Assembly: GCA_002914845.1 (NCBI GenBank)
Contig: JXTC01000011.1
Coordinates: 1,870,854 to 1,934,853, forward strand
Direction: 5' to 3'
Source: Trema orientale
Lineage: Eukaryota; Streptophyta; Magnoliopsida; Rosales; Cannabaceae
DNA: 64,000 nt
In this document: piece after piece, positions 33,426 through 45,300 of the stretch
Layout: every line of letters begins with the position of its first letter
Position numbering within the stretch: the stretch's first letter is position 1
Program-made: the position numbers and the translations under genes
Notes under the pieces: generated by a model
Told to the model about the DNA's origin: nothing
Seen by the model: only the letters and a program-made list of their open reading frames with translations
Database searches by the model: none

Positions 33426-35243
33426 AGGAATAAAAAAATGTCAACCGCTACCAAACTAGGTGATCTTCTTTCATCCCAATTCCCATGCAAATATCACCCC
33501 TACTTATCGGCCCCCTAGGTGGGGCAATAGAAAGAAATTGAATGGAAACAATTCTAAAATGGACCTAATTCTGTTATTTGGTTAAAAAATCTAAATAAGA
33601 AAAATATTTCTATTGAAAAGAAATATGTTAGAATTTTATTCTACCTAAATTAAAGTAGAATGGAATACTATTTAATTAAATTATTTAATTAATAAAAAAT
33701 AATTAAAAAATAATTTAATAAAATAATAGTTTAATTTTACAAAAAATAATTAATAAAATAAAATAATGATAAATGTAAAATAATTTAATTAATAAAAATT
33801 AATTAATAATATAATATAATATAATAATGCTAATGTAAATTAATTTAATAAAATAATAATTTAATTTAAAAAATATAATTAATAAAATAATGCTAAATGT
33901 AAGATATTTTAATAAAATAATAATTTAATTAATAAAATAATTTAATATTAAATGTAATTTAAAATACTTAAAATATTCATTTTAAGCTTAAGAATATTTT
34001 TGTCATTATACAGCTAATTCCATTCCTTTTCACAGTTAACCAAATGTAAGAATATCCATTAAGTTAATGATTCCACCACTCCAACCAAACAACATAATTA
34101 TATTACCATTTCTTTTCTATTCCATTTTGATTACTATTACTATTACCATTACCATTATACCACTGCAACCAAACGAGCCCTTAGTGTCAATATGGCCATT
34201 CAAATTACAAATGAATAATTACAGTAAATATCCTCCTACTAAACACTTCATTTTACTAAGGCCATGTTGATTTTACTAATCCGTCATGCACTGGAACGGG
34301 AATGAAAATTAAGTAATTCTCTTTCCCTTCTACTCATGTGTTTACTTATTTATTGGAGCAAACGATTTTAGAAAATCTTTAACATAATTAGTTAGTTTGA
34401 GAGGATAACTCAATTTTTGATTCATTCTCGTTCTTCTTCTTCTTCAAACTCATTTCCTTTCTTGTTCCTTTTCCATTTCCTTTTCTTTTCGTTACTTATT
34501 AGTAAACATGCCCCCCCCCTCTTCTTCAAACTCATTTCCTTTCCTTTTCTTTTTCCATTTCCCTGTCTTTTCATTCCTTTTCCATTTCCTTTTCTTAGTA
34601 AACATGCCCCTCATTCTCCTTCAAACTCATTCTTCAGACTCATTCTTCAAACTCATTTCCTTTCCTTTCCTTTTTCCATTTCCCTTTCTTTTAATTACTG
34701 ATTAGCATTTCCTTTCCTTTTCTTTTTCCATTTCCCTTTCTTTTCATTACTGATTAGTAAACATGCCGTATGTTTCTTTACATCTTTTGATAAGTAAATA
34801 TGTTGCTTTCCCCTTTTATAAGTAAATAACCGAATATATCAAATTATTCCGTTCGTAGATCAACTATGTACTATATTAAATATATATATATATATATAAA
34901 TGTATATTTGGGCCCAAACAGCCAGAGGTCAACAGCAATATCTACCCTTCTTTTCTTACAAAACTTGTCCTTGTATGTATTACTGCTGGACATCCTATCG
35001 AAGCTGACAACAAAAAACCACAACAATCTAAAAACAACATAGGAATAAGCAGGCATTACAATGTCCATAACCAAAACATGTTCAACCATCAACTGATGTA
35101 AACATGATTCATCAATAATAAGTTAATGTATATATTAAGGTTTGGACCAACAAAGGGATCAAGCAACATCTTTAAGTGATCCTAGTTTTTGGTGGACATA
35201 ACGATAGGAACATATCGGTCCGCCATCTTATTCGGCTGGAGTG
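33426..35243. other. A+T-rich spacer with pyrimidine-rich repeats
   Basis: 33640-34020 is built almost entirely of AATTAATAAAATAAT words. 34420-34750 is a chain of imperfect repeats of TTTCCTTTTC with CTTCAAACTCATT and AGTAAACATGCC; the open frames there follow from this composition. No gene seen. The segment ends in the 3' UTR of the canonical RPB5 gene. Confidence 0.45.
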
Positions 35244-38200
35244 TCATACAACATATCGATAGGTGATGTATCGTCCCGCTGTTTCACTTGGCCGGATTAT
35301 CTTCACAACTTGTCCACGCTTCAGGCCATAGTATCTTGCAATTGGATCAGTCACTTGAATGCGGGGAAGCTGAACTCCGTACAACCAAAAACCAAGGAAG
35401 AACAAAATATAAGGATCGAATGAGGGCCTTCTAACGAATGCATAATGTATCAACAAGGCAGACTAATACTACACAAAATGCCACTTTACCGGCCATGTAA
35501 TACATGCACTATATGTGACATTTTTCAAGATTTTTTTTTTTTGATAAAAGTTAGTTCCATTAATAAGCAAGCAGCCATACAAAAAGAGGCCAGCATCTAG
35601 TGCAACCGAATCTAAAATACATAAAGTAAGGGATCTGATTTTATACAGCCTAGTGTCCTATCCTTACTCTGTATTTTAGATTCGGCTGCACACTAGATGC
35701 TGGCCTCTTTTCAATATTTTTATTTTACCCAGCAAAAGATCTTTACAAAAATAGAATTGTTGCATGTATTGTGTGCACTGCACAGCTAGTCCAAACGGAA
35801 ATTATAGAAGTATCTCTCGAGTTTAGACGAAACGCAAGATTTACTATTGGTCTTCTGAAATAACAAAAATATTAATATAGATTAAATCATGTAAAATTTC
35901 ACCTTATATAGATTAACAAATCATGTTAAATTTCCCCTTTCATGAAATTTGGTCAAATTTACTCTATTTTTATGAAAAAGATATCCTTCGTATATCCTTA
36001 CACAAACAACACTAATAAACTACTGTTCTAGGCTTATTTGAGTCACCTAACACGTATTCTTCTTCATCCTACAATTCTCTATTATTTACAACGAAAAAAA
36101 AGAAACTCGTGAACATCATGCCACCAATTATTGCATTTCAAGAAACAAGAAACCACATGCCCATCTTCTCCAACTTTGGAGTATCCTAGGAAAATAAAAT
36201 CTTAAAAGCTAATTATGGCGCCTTGAACTCATTTGGGTTCTACGGTTACCCTGGGCAACCGTAGAATGGCAGAGGCAGGATCTAAATAGACACATAGCCC
36301 ATGGCAAGCTACTGCCTCTCCAATTGCTGCCACACACTTGAACTCAAATGGGTTCCATGGTTACCCTGGGTAACCGTAGAATGACAGAGGCAGGATCTAT
36401 ACCAGATACATAGCCCATGGCAAGCTACTGCCTCCCCAGTTGCTGCCACACACCTCCACTGCTGACGATGGAAGCACTTCCCATGGTTGCCATGGTTTCA
36501 CCAGTGACTATGGAAGCAGTTTCCATGGTGGCCACAAAAATCATGGATCCTTCCAAGGTCGCCCAAATATGGGCAACCATGGTTGCATGGGAACCAAGGA
36601 ACTGCTGGGCACGACTATGATTTTTTTTTCCCGCCTCTTTCAAAATATTAGTTTTTAATTAAAAGAGAAGAAAAGAACAATTTTTAATTTAATTTTCTAT
36701 TTAAACGCAAATTAAAAATATTTAAACATAAATAATTAAATACCAAATATACTCTTAGGCCCATTTAACATTTAACACTTACTAACGGTTCGGACTTTAA
36801 TTGCCTCAAATTTCATAATTCAAGGACAAAATTGCCAAGAAAATAATTTAATTGCAAATGAGTGAAAAAATTAAGGGACCAATAATGCCAACTACCCTTT
36901 AAAATTTAAAGATATCATACTATTTCTGAGAATAGGATAGTATATTCTACATTTCGACTTAACAAGGGATATATCTGTAAATTTTCCCTCAAATGAGATA
37001 CATTCCCCTTTTTATATGTGAGAAGAATGATACACACGCTTGATAATATATATACACAAATAACTCAGGTTCGTAAACCTCGAATGTATTTGAGGAAGCT
37101 GTCCATATAAAATATAGGTCACAAATGAAATAATGAGGAGAATTGTGAAGATCACAGAAATTTAATAACACAATCTATCACAAACTTTCAGTTCTTTCCT
37201 CTCTCCATGCATATTTTTTTCTTTAGTAATCTAGAGTCTCAATATAAGTTTTTATATTCAGTTTTCACATATAACGTATAGAGTCCACAAAAAGGTATTT
37301 AAGTCCACCATATATGCAACATAAATCTGAAGGCTAACAAGAAGTACTGTCAATTATTTTTCAACCACTTAGATTTTTTTCAAAAGCAACATAAATTTGT
37401 TCAGTACCAACCTGTGTTTCTTTCACCGTATACCGCTCCAACAAAGTCTTCTTTTCCTCATTGGTGAGAACCTGATGCTCAGGAACAAGAACATGCTCTT
37501 TGATGTTTAACAACAATTCTGCTTCCTGTGCCAAAACAAGATAAAAGGAAGCAGTAAGATTCTCTATGTTTACAAAGTAATGTAGGCAAAGTAACTAAAG
37601 TTGCTCGTACAACAAGGTAAAACCAAGATACGGTCATGTTTAAGATGATGATTTACCACAAATAGAATGGAATGCTGCCACAGTACTAATATTACGTCCC
37701 AAAACAAACATTTAACTTGGAAACTAGGTCCAAGATGAGAAACAGTTTACGAAACCATCAGCAAATTAATCTACCAGACTACAACAGAAACCTCAATGAT
37801 TATACATTTTTGTGTATCTTATATACACAAGAATTTCAAAGGGGAAAAAAGTCATGTTATTAGAAAATAAATACTCCAAAATTCAAACTAACGAATGAGC
37901 ACATGCATATGTTGGGAAAAGAGTCACAGTCACTTGACGAGTTGCAATAGTGTTCAAAGTCCCCAGGTCACCTAAGCAGCCTAGTGTATGTACTACATTA
38001 GAAGAATCTCCCTACCCAATCTTAGCACCATTTCAAATCAAATGCTGAAACTCTTGGACTAAATAAATGAAACTAAAGTCTATTTTATTCAATGTTTTTC
38101 AGCCCAAAAGATCCATTAAAGAAAAGCAATTTAAGCAGTTCTTCTAACTAACAAAATGCAGCAACAATGTTCACCTGAAAAACCTCCAAGTGGAACTTTG

Positions 38201-38794
38201 TAGATATCTCACTTATACAGGTCCGGGCAAAAGGAGTCAAATTCTGTTGAACAACCAAGATTGCTCTAAAAACATTCTCTGACTTCATGCGATTGGTGTA
38301 ACTCTTCATTGTCTTAACACCAACCTTTTGTTCCTCGGGGAAAAATACATAAATCTGGTACATACAAGGAAAGTTTTGTAACATGTCCAGCAAAACATAT
38401 ACCATAACAAAGCCCCTGCAGTCTGATTTACTAAGATAAGAAACTATCATAATTTATGCAAACTTGCCTCATAACTCAGAAACATGATGAAAATACATCA
38501 ACAACAATGCTAGTAACTTAAAAATGAGAATCAAGATTATATTACAAATAAGCTTAGAAGCTTAGCACCGAAATAAGTTAAAGAGCAATATACCTGATCA
38601 GAACTATCATTCCTCCTTGCTTTACTGATGATAAGGTCTTCCCTTTTCATGTTCTCACCATACTTGTTCCTAAACTGTTCTTTGGTCATGTTAATCTCAA
38701 AATCTCCGACCAAGTAGTTTCGATCCTTGAGCATTTGCATCACTGTTTTTCTGATCCTGAAAAGCCTGGTGATTTCATCTTCAGACAAAACCAT
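35244..38794 (-). CDS. NRPB5: Canonical RPB5 (RPABC1), subunit shared by RNA polymerases (206 aa)
   Basis: Coding exons on the minus strand are 38794-38594, 38354-38175, 37525-37412 and 35369-35244, all GT-AG. The protein is 206 aa, about the usual 205 for plant RPB5. Residues 1-127 form the N-terminal jaw domain that lines the downstream DNA cleft, with [20 protein letters not shown] and [13 protein letters not shown]. Residues 128-206 form the C-terminal domain homologous to archaeal RpoH, with [22 protein letters not shown] and the ending [16 protein letters not shown]. Every conserved block is intact, so this is taken as the housekeeping gene of the three in the window. The third intron is 2042 bp and carries two repeats (35530-35712 and 36222-36615). 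The protein works in the nucleus as part of Pol I, II and III, and in plants also Pol IV. Confidence 0.95.
35530..35712. mobile_element. Retroposon (LINE-like) tail with snap-back inverted copy
   Basis: Inside intron 3 of the canonical RPB5. A T run followed by GATAAAAGTTAGTTCCATTA is, on the minus strand, a LINE-like 3' end with a poly(A) tail. Next, AAAAGAGGCCAGCATCTAGT and about 30 further bases recur in inverted orientation at about 35663-35712 (ACTAGATGCTGGCCTCTTTT), with about 25 bases between the arms. Such snap-back structures can arise by twin priming during LINE insertion. The class assignment is inference. Confidence 0.45.
36222..36615. repeat. 115-117-bp tandem duplication plus CCATGG-rich tail in RPB5 intron 3
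   Basis: Unit 1 (36222-36336) and unit 2 (36337-36453) both begin CTTGAACTCA and contain GGTTACCCTGGG, CAACCGTAGAATG or TAACCGTAGAATG, GGCAGGATCTA and CCCATGGCAAGCTACTGCCT. They differ at scattered positions. The tail to 36615 keeps repeating ATGGTTGCC and TTCCATGG words in both orientations. It is open on both strands and GC-richer than the rest of the intron, but no protein is recognised. Confidence 0.75.
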
Positions 38795-39012
38795 TTTTGC
38801 CCCTGACCTGCAAAATTTATCTGAAACAGACCTTGTGTTATTACTTATTAGTTAGACCATCAAACTTCCAATTACTAATACACAAAATAACAAAACTCTA
38901 ACTGCCCAACGACAAAAGGGTTTTCTACAAACCAAAGAATCATTACATGGGTTTGGGTCAGATTTAGAGAGAGTTACTTCAGAGGAAGAGGGCTGTTTCT
39001 AGGGTTTTTCTT
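38795..39012 (-). promoter_or_regulatory. 5' UTR intron, first exon and telo-box of canonical RPB5
   Basis: Two possible acceptors precede the ATG: TTTTGCAG/GTCAG and, 5 bases on, GTCAG/GGGC; the second matches the site used by the other two copies. A donor CTGAA/GTAACT lies at 38978/38977. The noncoding exon upstream includes AAAAACCCTAGAA (about 39009-38997), a telo-box-like motif typical of plant housekeeping and translation-related genes. No TATA box was recognised. Confidence 0.5.
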
Positions 39013-39587
39013 CACAAGTTTTTAAAAATGGGGATAATATTAAATAATCCATTATAAATGTTAGAAGAGAAAAAAAAAAAATTTTGATAAAGTCATACTT
39101 GTATCTTTTAGTAGCTCAGCCAAAACCTAAAAGAAAATGATAATAATAATAAATAAATAAACGCCAAATTCGATTCAAAAAGCTAGAGACTCTAACATTT
39201 CTCGTGAGTCCTACACAAAATAGCACAGAGACATTAAAGATCTTTACTCTAATTATTTTCAAAGTGCCTAAAATTGCCTTTCGTCTTTGGTAAATCAGAT
39301 TATTTATTAGTATGCGAATGTTTATTAGTGGAGACAAATTAATCAACCCATAATTTATTTATTTTCTTTAAAAAAAAAAAAAGAAAAGAAAAAAGCAACA
39401 TTAAGAATGCAAGAAACCAAAGAAGTCCATCAAAATGTTGGAAAATACACTACTAATCAAGAGAGTAAGAGAGACAGAGAGAGAAAGAGACAAACCGAGA
39501 TGGCGAGAGAGAGTGAGAGAGCCGCGAGAGAGGGCGGCGAGCGTCGGGGCGACTGGCCAGAGAGGGCTGGAGAGAGAGAGAGAGAGA

Positions 39588-39618
<31 letters not shown>

Positions 39619-39899
39619 GCTGTTCTGTTCTACTGTGTTTCGTAGGAGAGAGACAGGGGAAGAGCGTGGAGGCTGTTCTCTTCTGTGGGCGTTGGGAGGA
39701 AATGAAATGAGATGAGATGATAAGGAGCAAGAGTAGCTAAAGAATGAAGGAAAGGAACTCTAGGGCAATTGGGCTTCTAAAGTGAGTAAGGGACTGTTGG
39801 GCCGGGACTATCTTCTAAAAACTATTTCCCAAAATACGGTATCACGGATTTAAATACTTTGCGTATGGTGTTTTTTTTTTTTAATAGAAAAATATCACA
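39013..39899. other. Upstream region of RPB5 with GA and GAC microsatellites
   Basis: 39013-39400 is A+T-rich. 39460-39620 is purine-rich, with (GA)n at about 39569-39589 and (GAC)n at about 39588-39612. Both strands are open here because of the repeats; neither product resembles a protein. It may be the distal promoter of RPB5 or the leader of a rightward transcript. Confidence 0.4.
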
Positions 39900-40075
39900 C
39901 TTTTTCTTCAAATTCACGTTCTTCTGCGATTTGGAAAGCCTTTCTTTCCCCACCTGAGACTGCTCCGCCAGTTCTAAAGTACAAAAACCTCCCCTCAAAG
40001 AAATGTTACCACTTTTCTTCTCGATCTATATCTCACCCCGAAGAAAATTTGTGAAACTTCTAGTAAGTATTTAAT
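39900..40075 (+). other. Exon-like segment ending in a strong splice donor, unidentified
   Basis: A less A+T-rich stretch on the plus strand. An ATG at 40003 opens a frame reading LPLFFSIYISPRRKFVKLL up to CTTCTA/GTAAGT, a near-consensus donor. It could be the first exon of a rightward gene, but no further exon is recognisable in the repeat-filled DNA that follows. Confidence 0.25.
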
Positions 40076-40304
40076 TTTTCATTACTTTGGGTAACCAAAT
40101 TGTGAATTTTCTTTTTCTGCACTTTTGCTTGAATTTTCTTGGGAAACTAACATTCAACTGTACTCGATTTAATTCACAACTTTATTTTTATAAAATCTTT
40201 CAAATTTCTTCAATTAACCTTAGATTTTTTTTACTATTCATTTGTTTGATTTGAATAATAAAAAGTGGGAAAAAAAAAAAGAAAAGAAAAGAGTATAAAC
40301 CATA

Positions 40305-40720
40305 GAAATTATAGGGCACTCTGCTAAAAGGAAACTACACCGGTTTTCTGGAAACCTTGGTTTTTAGTGATTTCTTTACGTACAGGGCATTCTACTAAAA
40401 GAAAACCAAACTGTTTTCTAGGAAATCTTTGTAGTTTCCTATGATTTACTTAGGTACATGGCACTCTGCTAAAATTAAACCAAATTGGTTTCCAAGAAAT
40501 CTTTGTAGTTTCCTGTCATAGCATTCCTCTAAAAAGAAACCAAAATGGTTTCTAACAAACCCTTGTGGTACTTACGTACAGAACATTCCATTAATATGAA
40601 ACAAAATTAATTTTTGGAAAACTTTTGTAGTTTTCTGTGATTTACTTACATATAGGATATTCCGCTAATAGTAAATCAAATTTGTTACCAGGAAATCTTT
40701 ATAGTTTCTTATAGGGAAAA
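40305..40720. repeat. Degenerate minisatellite, about five units of 75-95 bp
   Basis: The pattern GGGCACTCTGCTAAAA, then AAACCAAA-TGGTTTCC, then GAAATCTTTGTAGTTTCC, then TGATTTACTTACGTACA repeats about five times with substitutions and indels. Each unit contains a short internal palindrome around CCAAA/TTTGG. Noncoding. Confidence 0.75.
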
Positions 40721-42159
40721 AAAAGGTGGTTTATTTACTAAAATGCCACCATGCTTCTAGCTCCCAAAGTATTTAGCAAAATTCCCTGAAAGTTCGCACT
40801 GAATTTTTATTATTTTTTAAATGTCGTAAACTTGGTAATATTTTTTAAAAGATAAGTATAAGTATCCAAAACCCTAGTATAAAAAGAAAATGGGCTAGCT
40901 GGGATTGTTTTTTTTTTTTTCAATATTTATGATAATATATATATATATATATAAATTCATATAAATTAAATATTGTCGGCCGGTTTTGGTTTCAAATCGA
41001 CTGGATTTTGGCAAAACTGCAACTGATCGGTTTGCATTTTTTCAAATCCATCACCAACTGTGAATTAGCTAGAACCGTGCAGATTAGGATGGTTTAATGC
41101 GGTTTGATAGTTATTTGAACACACTCCTAAAAGGGTAATAGGATCCTCTTATTGAGGAACATTTTAAGATAGGAGCTTTAACCAATCCTATTATGCCACT
41201 TCATTATGTTTCCATTGACTAGGAACATAACCATACAAGTTTGTTGTCATTTCTACATTGCAACAACAGGTTGCATGTATGGCAACAGTATGTTTTTAAT
41301 TGTTCATTATTCCAATTCTTCTACCGTCTGAAGAATGACATACCATTGGTTTGCAAGTTTGATGTCGTTTATATATGTAGGTAACAATTATTCTATATTG
41401 TTGTCACTTGACCTGTAATGACATTTAGTTTTGTAACTTAGTTCTCTTTTATGTGCTTAAATCACAGGTCGTTATGCCATTAAAAAAAAAAAAAAAAAAT
41501 TATCATTTGGTTCAAGAAACTACAAGTTGTATGCCATCAAAATTTTGCAACGACTTGGTACTTTGCTTTTAAACTTTCGATTTGTCGCTTTTTTTCCCTC
41601 TTTATCGAGGGAATTTAACCTTTTTCAAGTCCCGAAAAATAATCTAAATCTCATCTTGGTTGTTGACTGAAAAATCATCAAAATCTCATTCTTGTTGTTG
41701 ATTTTCACGTCCCAGTTTATTGCCTCAACTATTTTTTTATCCGAAAATATATATACACATATATATCGAATAACAAAATATGATATTTGAGAGTTCATGA
41801 GCCAAAAGTTGAACAAAAACATAGTTTATATGGAAACGGATATTCTGGAAGTCATTAATTTAAGCAGAGTTCAAGTTCTCATCAAGTAACTGAAATACCA
41901 AATATAATAAGTTCCAAAAATTTATTGTCTGCAAAAGTTTTTAAAGGCATAGCGTAGCTTGGTTACAGAAGTATTTCACGTGAGATGGCAAGCCTATTGT
42001 TAATAAAACTCATGTTTTACTGTTACGTTAAAGAAAATGATACGTCATTTTAATTGAACATCTCCATATTTACATAGATAAACGATCTTTGGTGTATGTG
42101 TATCCTTAAGGTACGCCAGACAATGCTTAATTTCACATTGAGTAAACACAAGTCTAATT
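40721..42159. other. Spacer, no gene seen
   Basis: A+T-rich noncoding DNA. 40975-41130 (CGGCCGGTTTTGGTTTCAAA through GAACACACTCCTAA) looks like a fragment of a dispersed repeat. A TA run occurs near 40936-40951. Confidence 0.4.
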
Positions 42160-42341
42160 TGATGATAATTGTCAATAGTCAATTAGTTTAGAGTCTGTTA
42201 CTGTAATTAGCTGCGTGTACTTAGTTTGTTAGGCTATTAGATCTCAGTTAGAGGTAGAAGAGTTATGAAAGCTTGTACAGAATGTTTTTATTCAATCAAT
42301 GATAGAAGAGAATATTTCTTTCTTTGTTCAGAATCTTAACA
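42160..42341 (+). mobile_element. 5' LTR of a Copia retrotransposon (about 182 bp)
   Basis: A short LTR beginning TGATGATAATTGTCAATAG and ending GAATCTTAACA (TG...CA), directly followed by a primer-binding site. It includes a plausible polyadenylation context (TTTTTATTCAATCAATGATA). No matching 3' LTR was found in the window. The left boundary is judged from the TG only. Confidence 0.55.
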
Positions 42342-42353
42342 TGGTATCAAATC
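42342..42353 (+). other. Primer-binding site of the Copia element
   Basis: TGGTATCAAATC resembles the TGGTATCAGAGC site complementary to initiator tRNA-Met that Copia elements use to prime reverse transcription, with two mismatches. Confidence 0.6.
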
Positions 42354-45300
42354 AAAGCCATAATTCGGCATGGTGGCTTCGTCTTATTCTTCGTTGGGTA
42401 CTTCGTCCTCAATTGCTCATTTGTTAGGCTATTAAGCTCAATGACGATAACTTCTTGCTCTAGCGTCAGCAAGTTCTTGCTGCAATTTGTTGTCATTGTC
42501 TTCAAGTGTTCATTGATGAAGCTTGTGCTCCGCCATTAAAGTTTCTTTCTCCAGATGATCGAGCTCCTGGCCAAGTGAATCAAGAATTTCTCAATTAGGA
42601 ACAGCAGGATCAGTTACTCTGCTCCTGGTTGCTCTCGTCAATGGCAGAATTGATGCTTGCTCGATTGGTTGGCTGTGATACTTCGTCTGACGTATAGCAT
42701 ACTCTTGAAGTCTATTTTTCCACTCAAACTTGTGCCAAGATCTCTGAGCTTAAAACAAAGCTTCAGAATACGAAGAAAGGCGATTCGACTCTCAATGAGT
42801 ATCTGCTCAAGATAAAAGTTCTTGTGGATCGTTTAGCCTTCGTTGGTTTCCGTCTTACAGTCGAAGAACATATTGATGCGATCTTTGATGGTCTTCTTGG
42901 TATTTATGATACCTTTGTTGTATTTGTGATGTCTCGTTTGGATAATTATACAGTTCCTGAAATTGAATCGTTATTGCTTTCTCAAAATAGTCGGATTGAA
43001 AAGTAGCTCAAAGAATTAGATTTAAGCCCCGGTCCTAATCTTGTCAATCTTGCAACTCAACCTGTGCCTTCATCACAAAAGAAAGGTTTTAACTCAAGCT
43101 TTCCTTCTTCTTATCCCTACTCTGGACAGTTCATGCCTCCTCCTAATCCTAATGCTTATCGTGGTTTTTCCCATCCTTCTAGTCTTGGTCCAGGCTATCA
43201 AGGTAATAGAGGTTTTCATTCTAATGGTGGTCCTCCTAGTTTTGGTGGTCCTAGGGGTCCTCATTCTCAGTGGCATGGCACCAAGTCCCAATGCCAATTA
43301 TGTGGCAAATATGGTCATATAGCCCTTAAATGTTTTCATCTGTTTGATTATTCCTTTCTTGGTCCCACTGTGAGTTCTAGTCAAGGCACTTCTCCTGGTA
43401 TGGCAGCTTATTTAGCAGCAATGATGACTACTCCAAAAACTCTTTCTGATACAAGCTGGTATCCAAATATTGGCTCGTCTAGCCACTGCACCGATACAAA
43501 CTAGTATCTTGATTCTGGCACAACATATCATTGTACTCCTGATGTACACAATCTCATGACTGCTGAGCATACTCTGGTGCTGAACAGATTCATATGAGTG
43601 ATGGTTTTGGACTTTTTATCCAAAACATTGGTCAGTCCTCTTTTATCTCTCCTTTTCATTCCAAATGTATTACTTTAAAATAACTTTTACATGTCCCATC
43701 TATTCCTAAGAATCTGATAAGTGCGTCTAAGTTTGCCAAAGATGATGTAGTTTTCTTTGAATTTCAATCTGATCAATGTTTTGTCAAAGATCAGGTTACC
43801 AAATTTATTCTCATGAAAGGTCATCTTGAAAATGCTCTCTATGCCTTTACTCCAACCAGTCTTGCTTTTAACACTGCAGTTGCTATCTCTGTCTTTTTCT
43901 CTTAATCACACTCCTGTATTATTTTTCAATTCAATAACATATCTTTGGCATAGTAGGCTGGGACACCTCTCTACCAAAATTGTTCAATCTATATTGTCCT
44001 CTTGTAATGTTTCAGATTCTAATAAAAATAAAGTTGTTTTTTATTTTTGTAATGCTTGTTGCTTAGGAAAAATTCATAAGTTCCATTTCCACATTCTGAA
44101 ACACAATATACACAACCATTGGAACTCTTACATTCTGATCTTTGGGGTCATTTCCCTGCCTTATCATCAAGTGGTTATCGCTACTATATTCACTTTGTTG
44201 ACTCCTATTCCCATTTCACTTGGGTATACTTACTTTGTCAAAAGTATAAAGCTTTGTCAACCTTCATTAACTTTAAGAAACAGGTTGAATTACAATTTTG
44301 CCATTCTATTAAAGACATCCAAACAGATTGGGTAGGGAGTATCGTGCTTTCACTGATTTTCTTATGTCTAATGGCATCGTACATAAGGTTTCTTGTCCAC
44401 AAACTAGTGAACAAAATAGAATAGCAGAGCATAAACATCGTCGTATACTTGAATTGGGCTTACCAAAGTTGGCTCATGCCTCGGTGCCATTAAAATTTTA
44501 GGATGAAGCTATAAGAACATCTATTTATCTCATCAATAGACTTCCTAGTTTGGTAATATTAGGAAAAACACCTCTTGAGGTCCTTTTCAAGCAAAAACCT
44601 GACTATAAGTCACTCAAAGTTTTTAGTTGTTCCTGTTTTCCAAATAAAAGACCATATATCACCAAAAACTACAGCTAAGGTCTGTTGCATGTACCTTCTT
44701 AGGTTATAGTCTAAATCATAAGGGATTTAAATGTCTTGATCTACAGGGCAGAATCTATATCTCTAGATATGTTTTATTCGATGAATTTTCATTCCTTTAC
44801 TCTAAAGCTCATCATTCCTCTCCCAACTCCTCTATATTACACACTTCTTTTACTGGTTTACCATCTTGTTCCTCTTTCTTCGAGTTCTGGTACTGGTTCA
44901 GCTTCTAATGTGCATGTCCTGGATACTTCAGCACTTGAGACTTCTATGGCACCCACTAGTTCTGCTCTACCTATTTCCCAAGTTGCACCTATTATATCAC
45001 ATACATCTCAGCAAGTTGCAGATCCAATGCAAACCAGGTCCAAAACTGGTCCTGATCATGCACCTTCAAATGTATCTCAGATTCTTAACCAGCTGGTCAT
45101 TTTATGCAAACTAGGTCTAAATTTGGAATTCATAAACAAAAAGTCTATCTTACAACTCAGGAACCTACTTCTGTTCAGGAAGCCTTGCAGCTCTTTCATT
45201 GGAAAAATATTATGACTGATGAATTTGCAGCTCTATTTCGTAATAATACAAGAACTTTGGTTCCTTTACCCTCAGATAGAAAAGCAACTGGGTATAAATG

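Noticed and set aside
34417..34705. Open frames rich in Phe, Leu and Pro
   Set aside because: They come from imperfect TTTCCTTTTC repeats; no protein family is visible.
36417..36658. Open frames on both strands inside RPB5 intron 3
   Set aside because: They follow the ATGGTTGCC/CCATGG repeat and are bounded by the intron of a well-supported gene. No homology recognised.
39401..39730. Open frames on both strands over the GA/GAC repeat
   Set aside because: They arise from (GA)n and (GAC)n microsatellites; the products are Ser/Leu or Arg/Glu runs with no domain.
41945..42010. Possible SINE head (GGCATAGCGTAGCTTGGTTA)
   Set aside because: It has an A-box-like word, but no B box at the right distance and no tail.
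43094..43297. Minus-strand open frame across the gag zinc-knuckle region
   Set aside because: It is an antisense shadow of the Copia gag on the plus strand.
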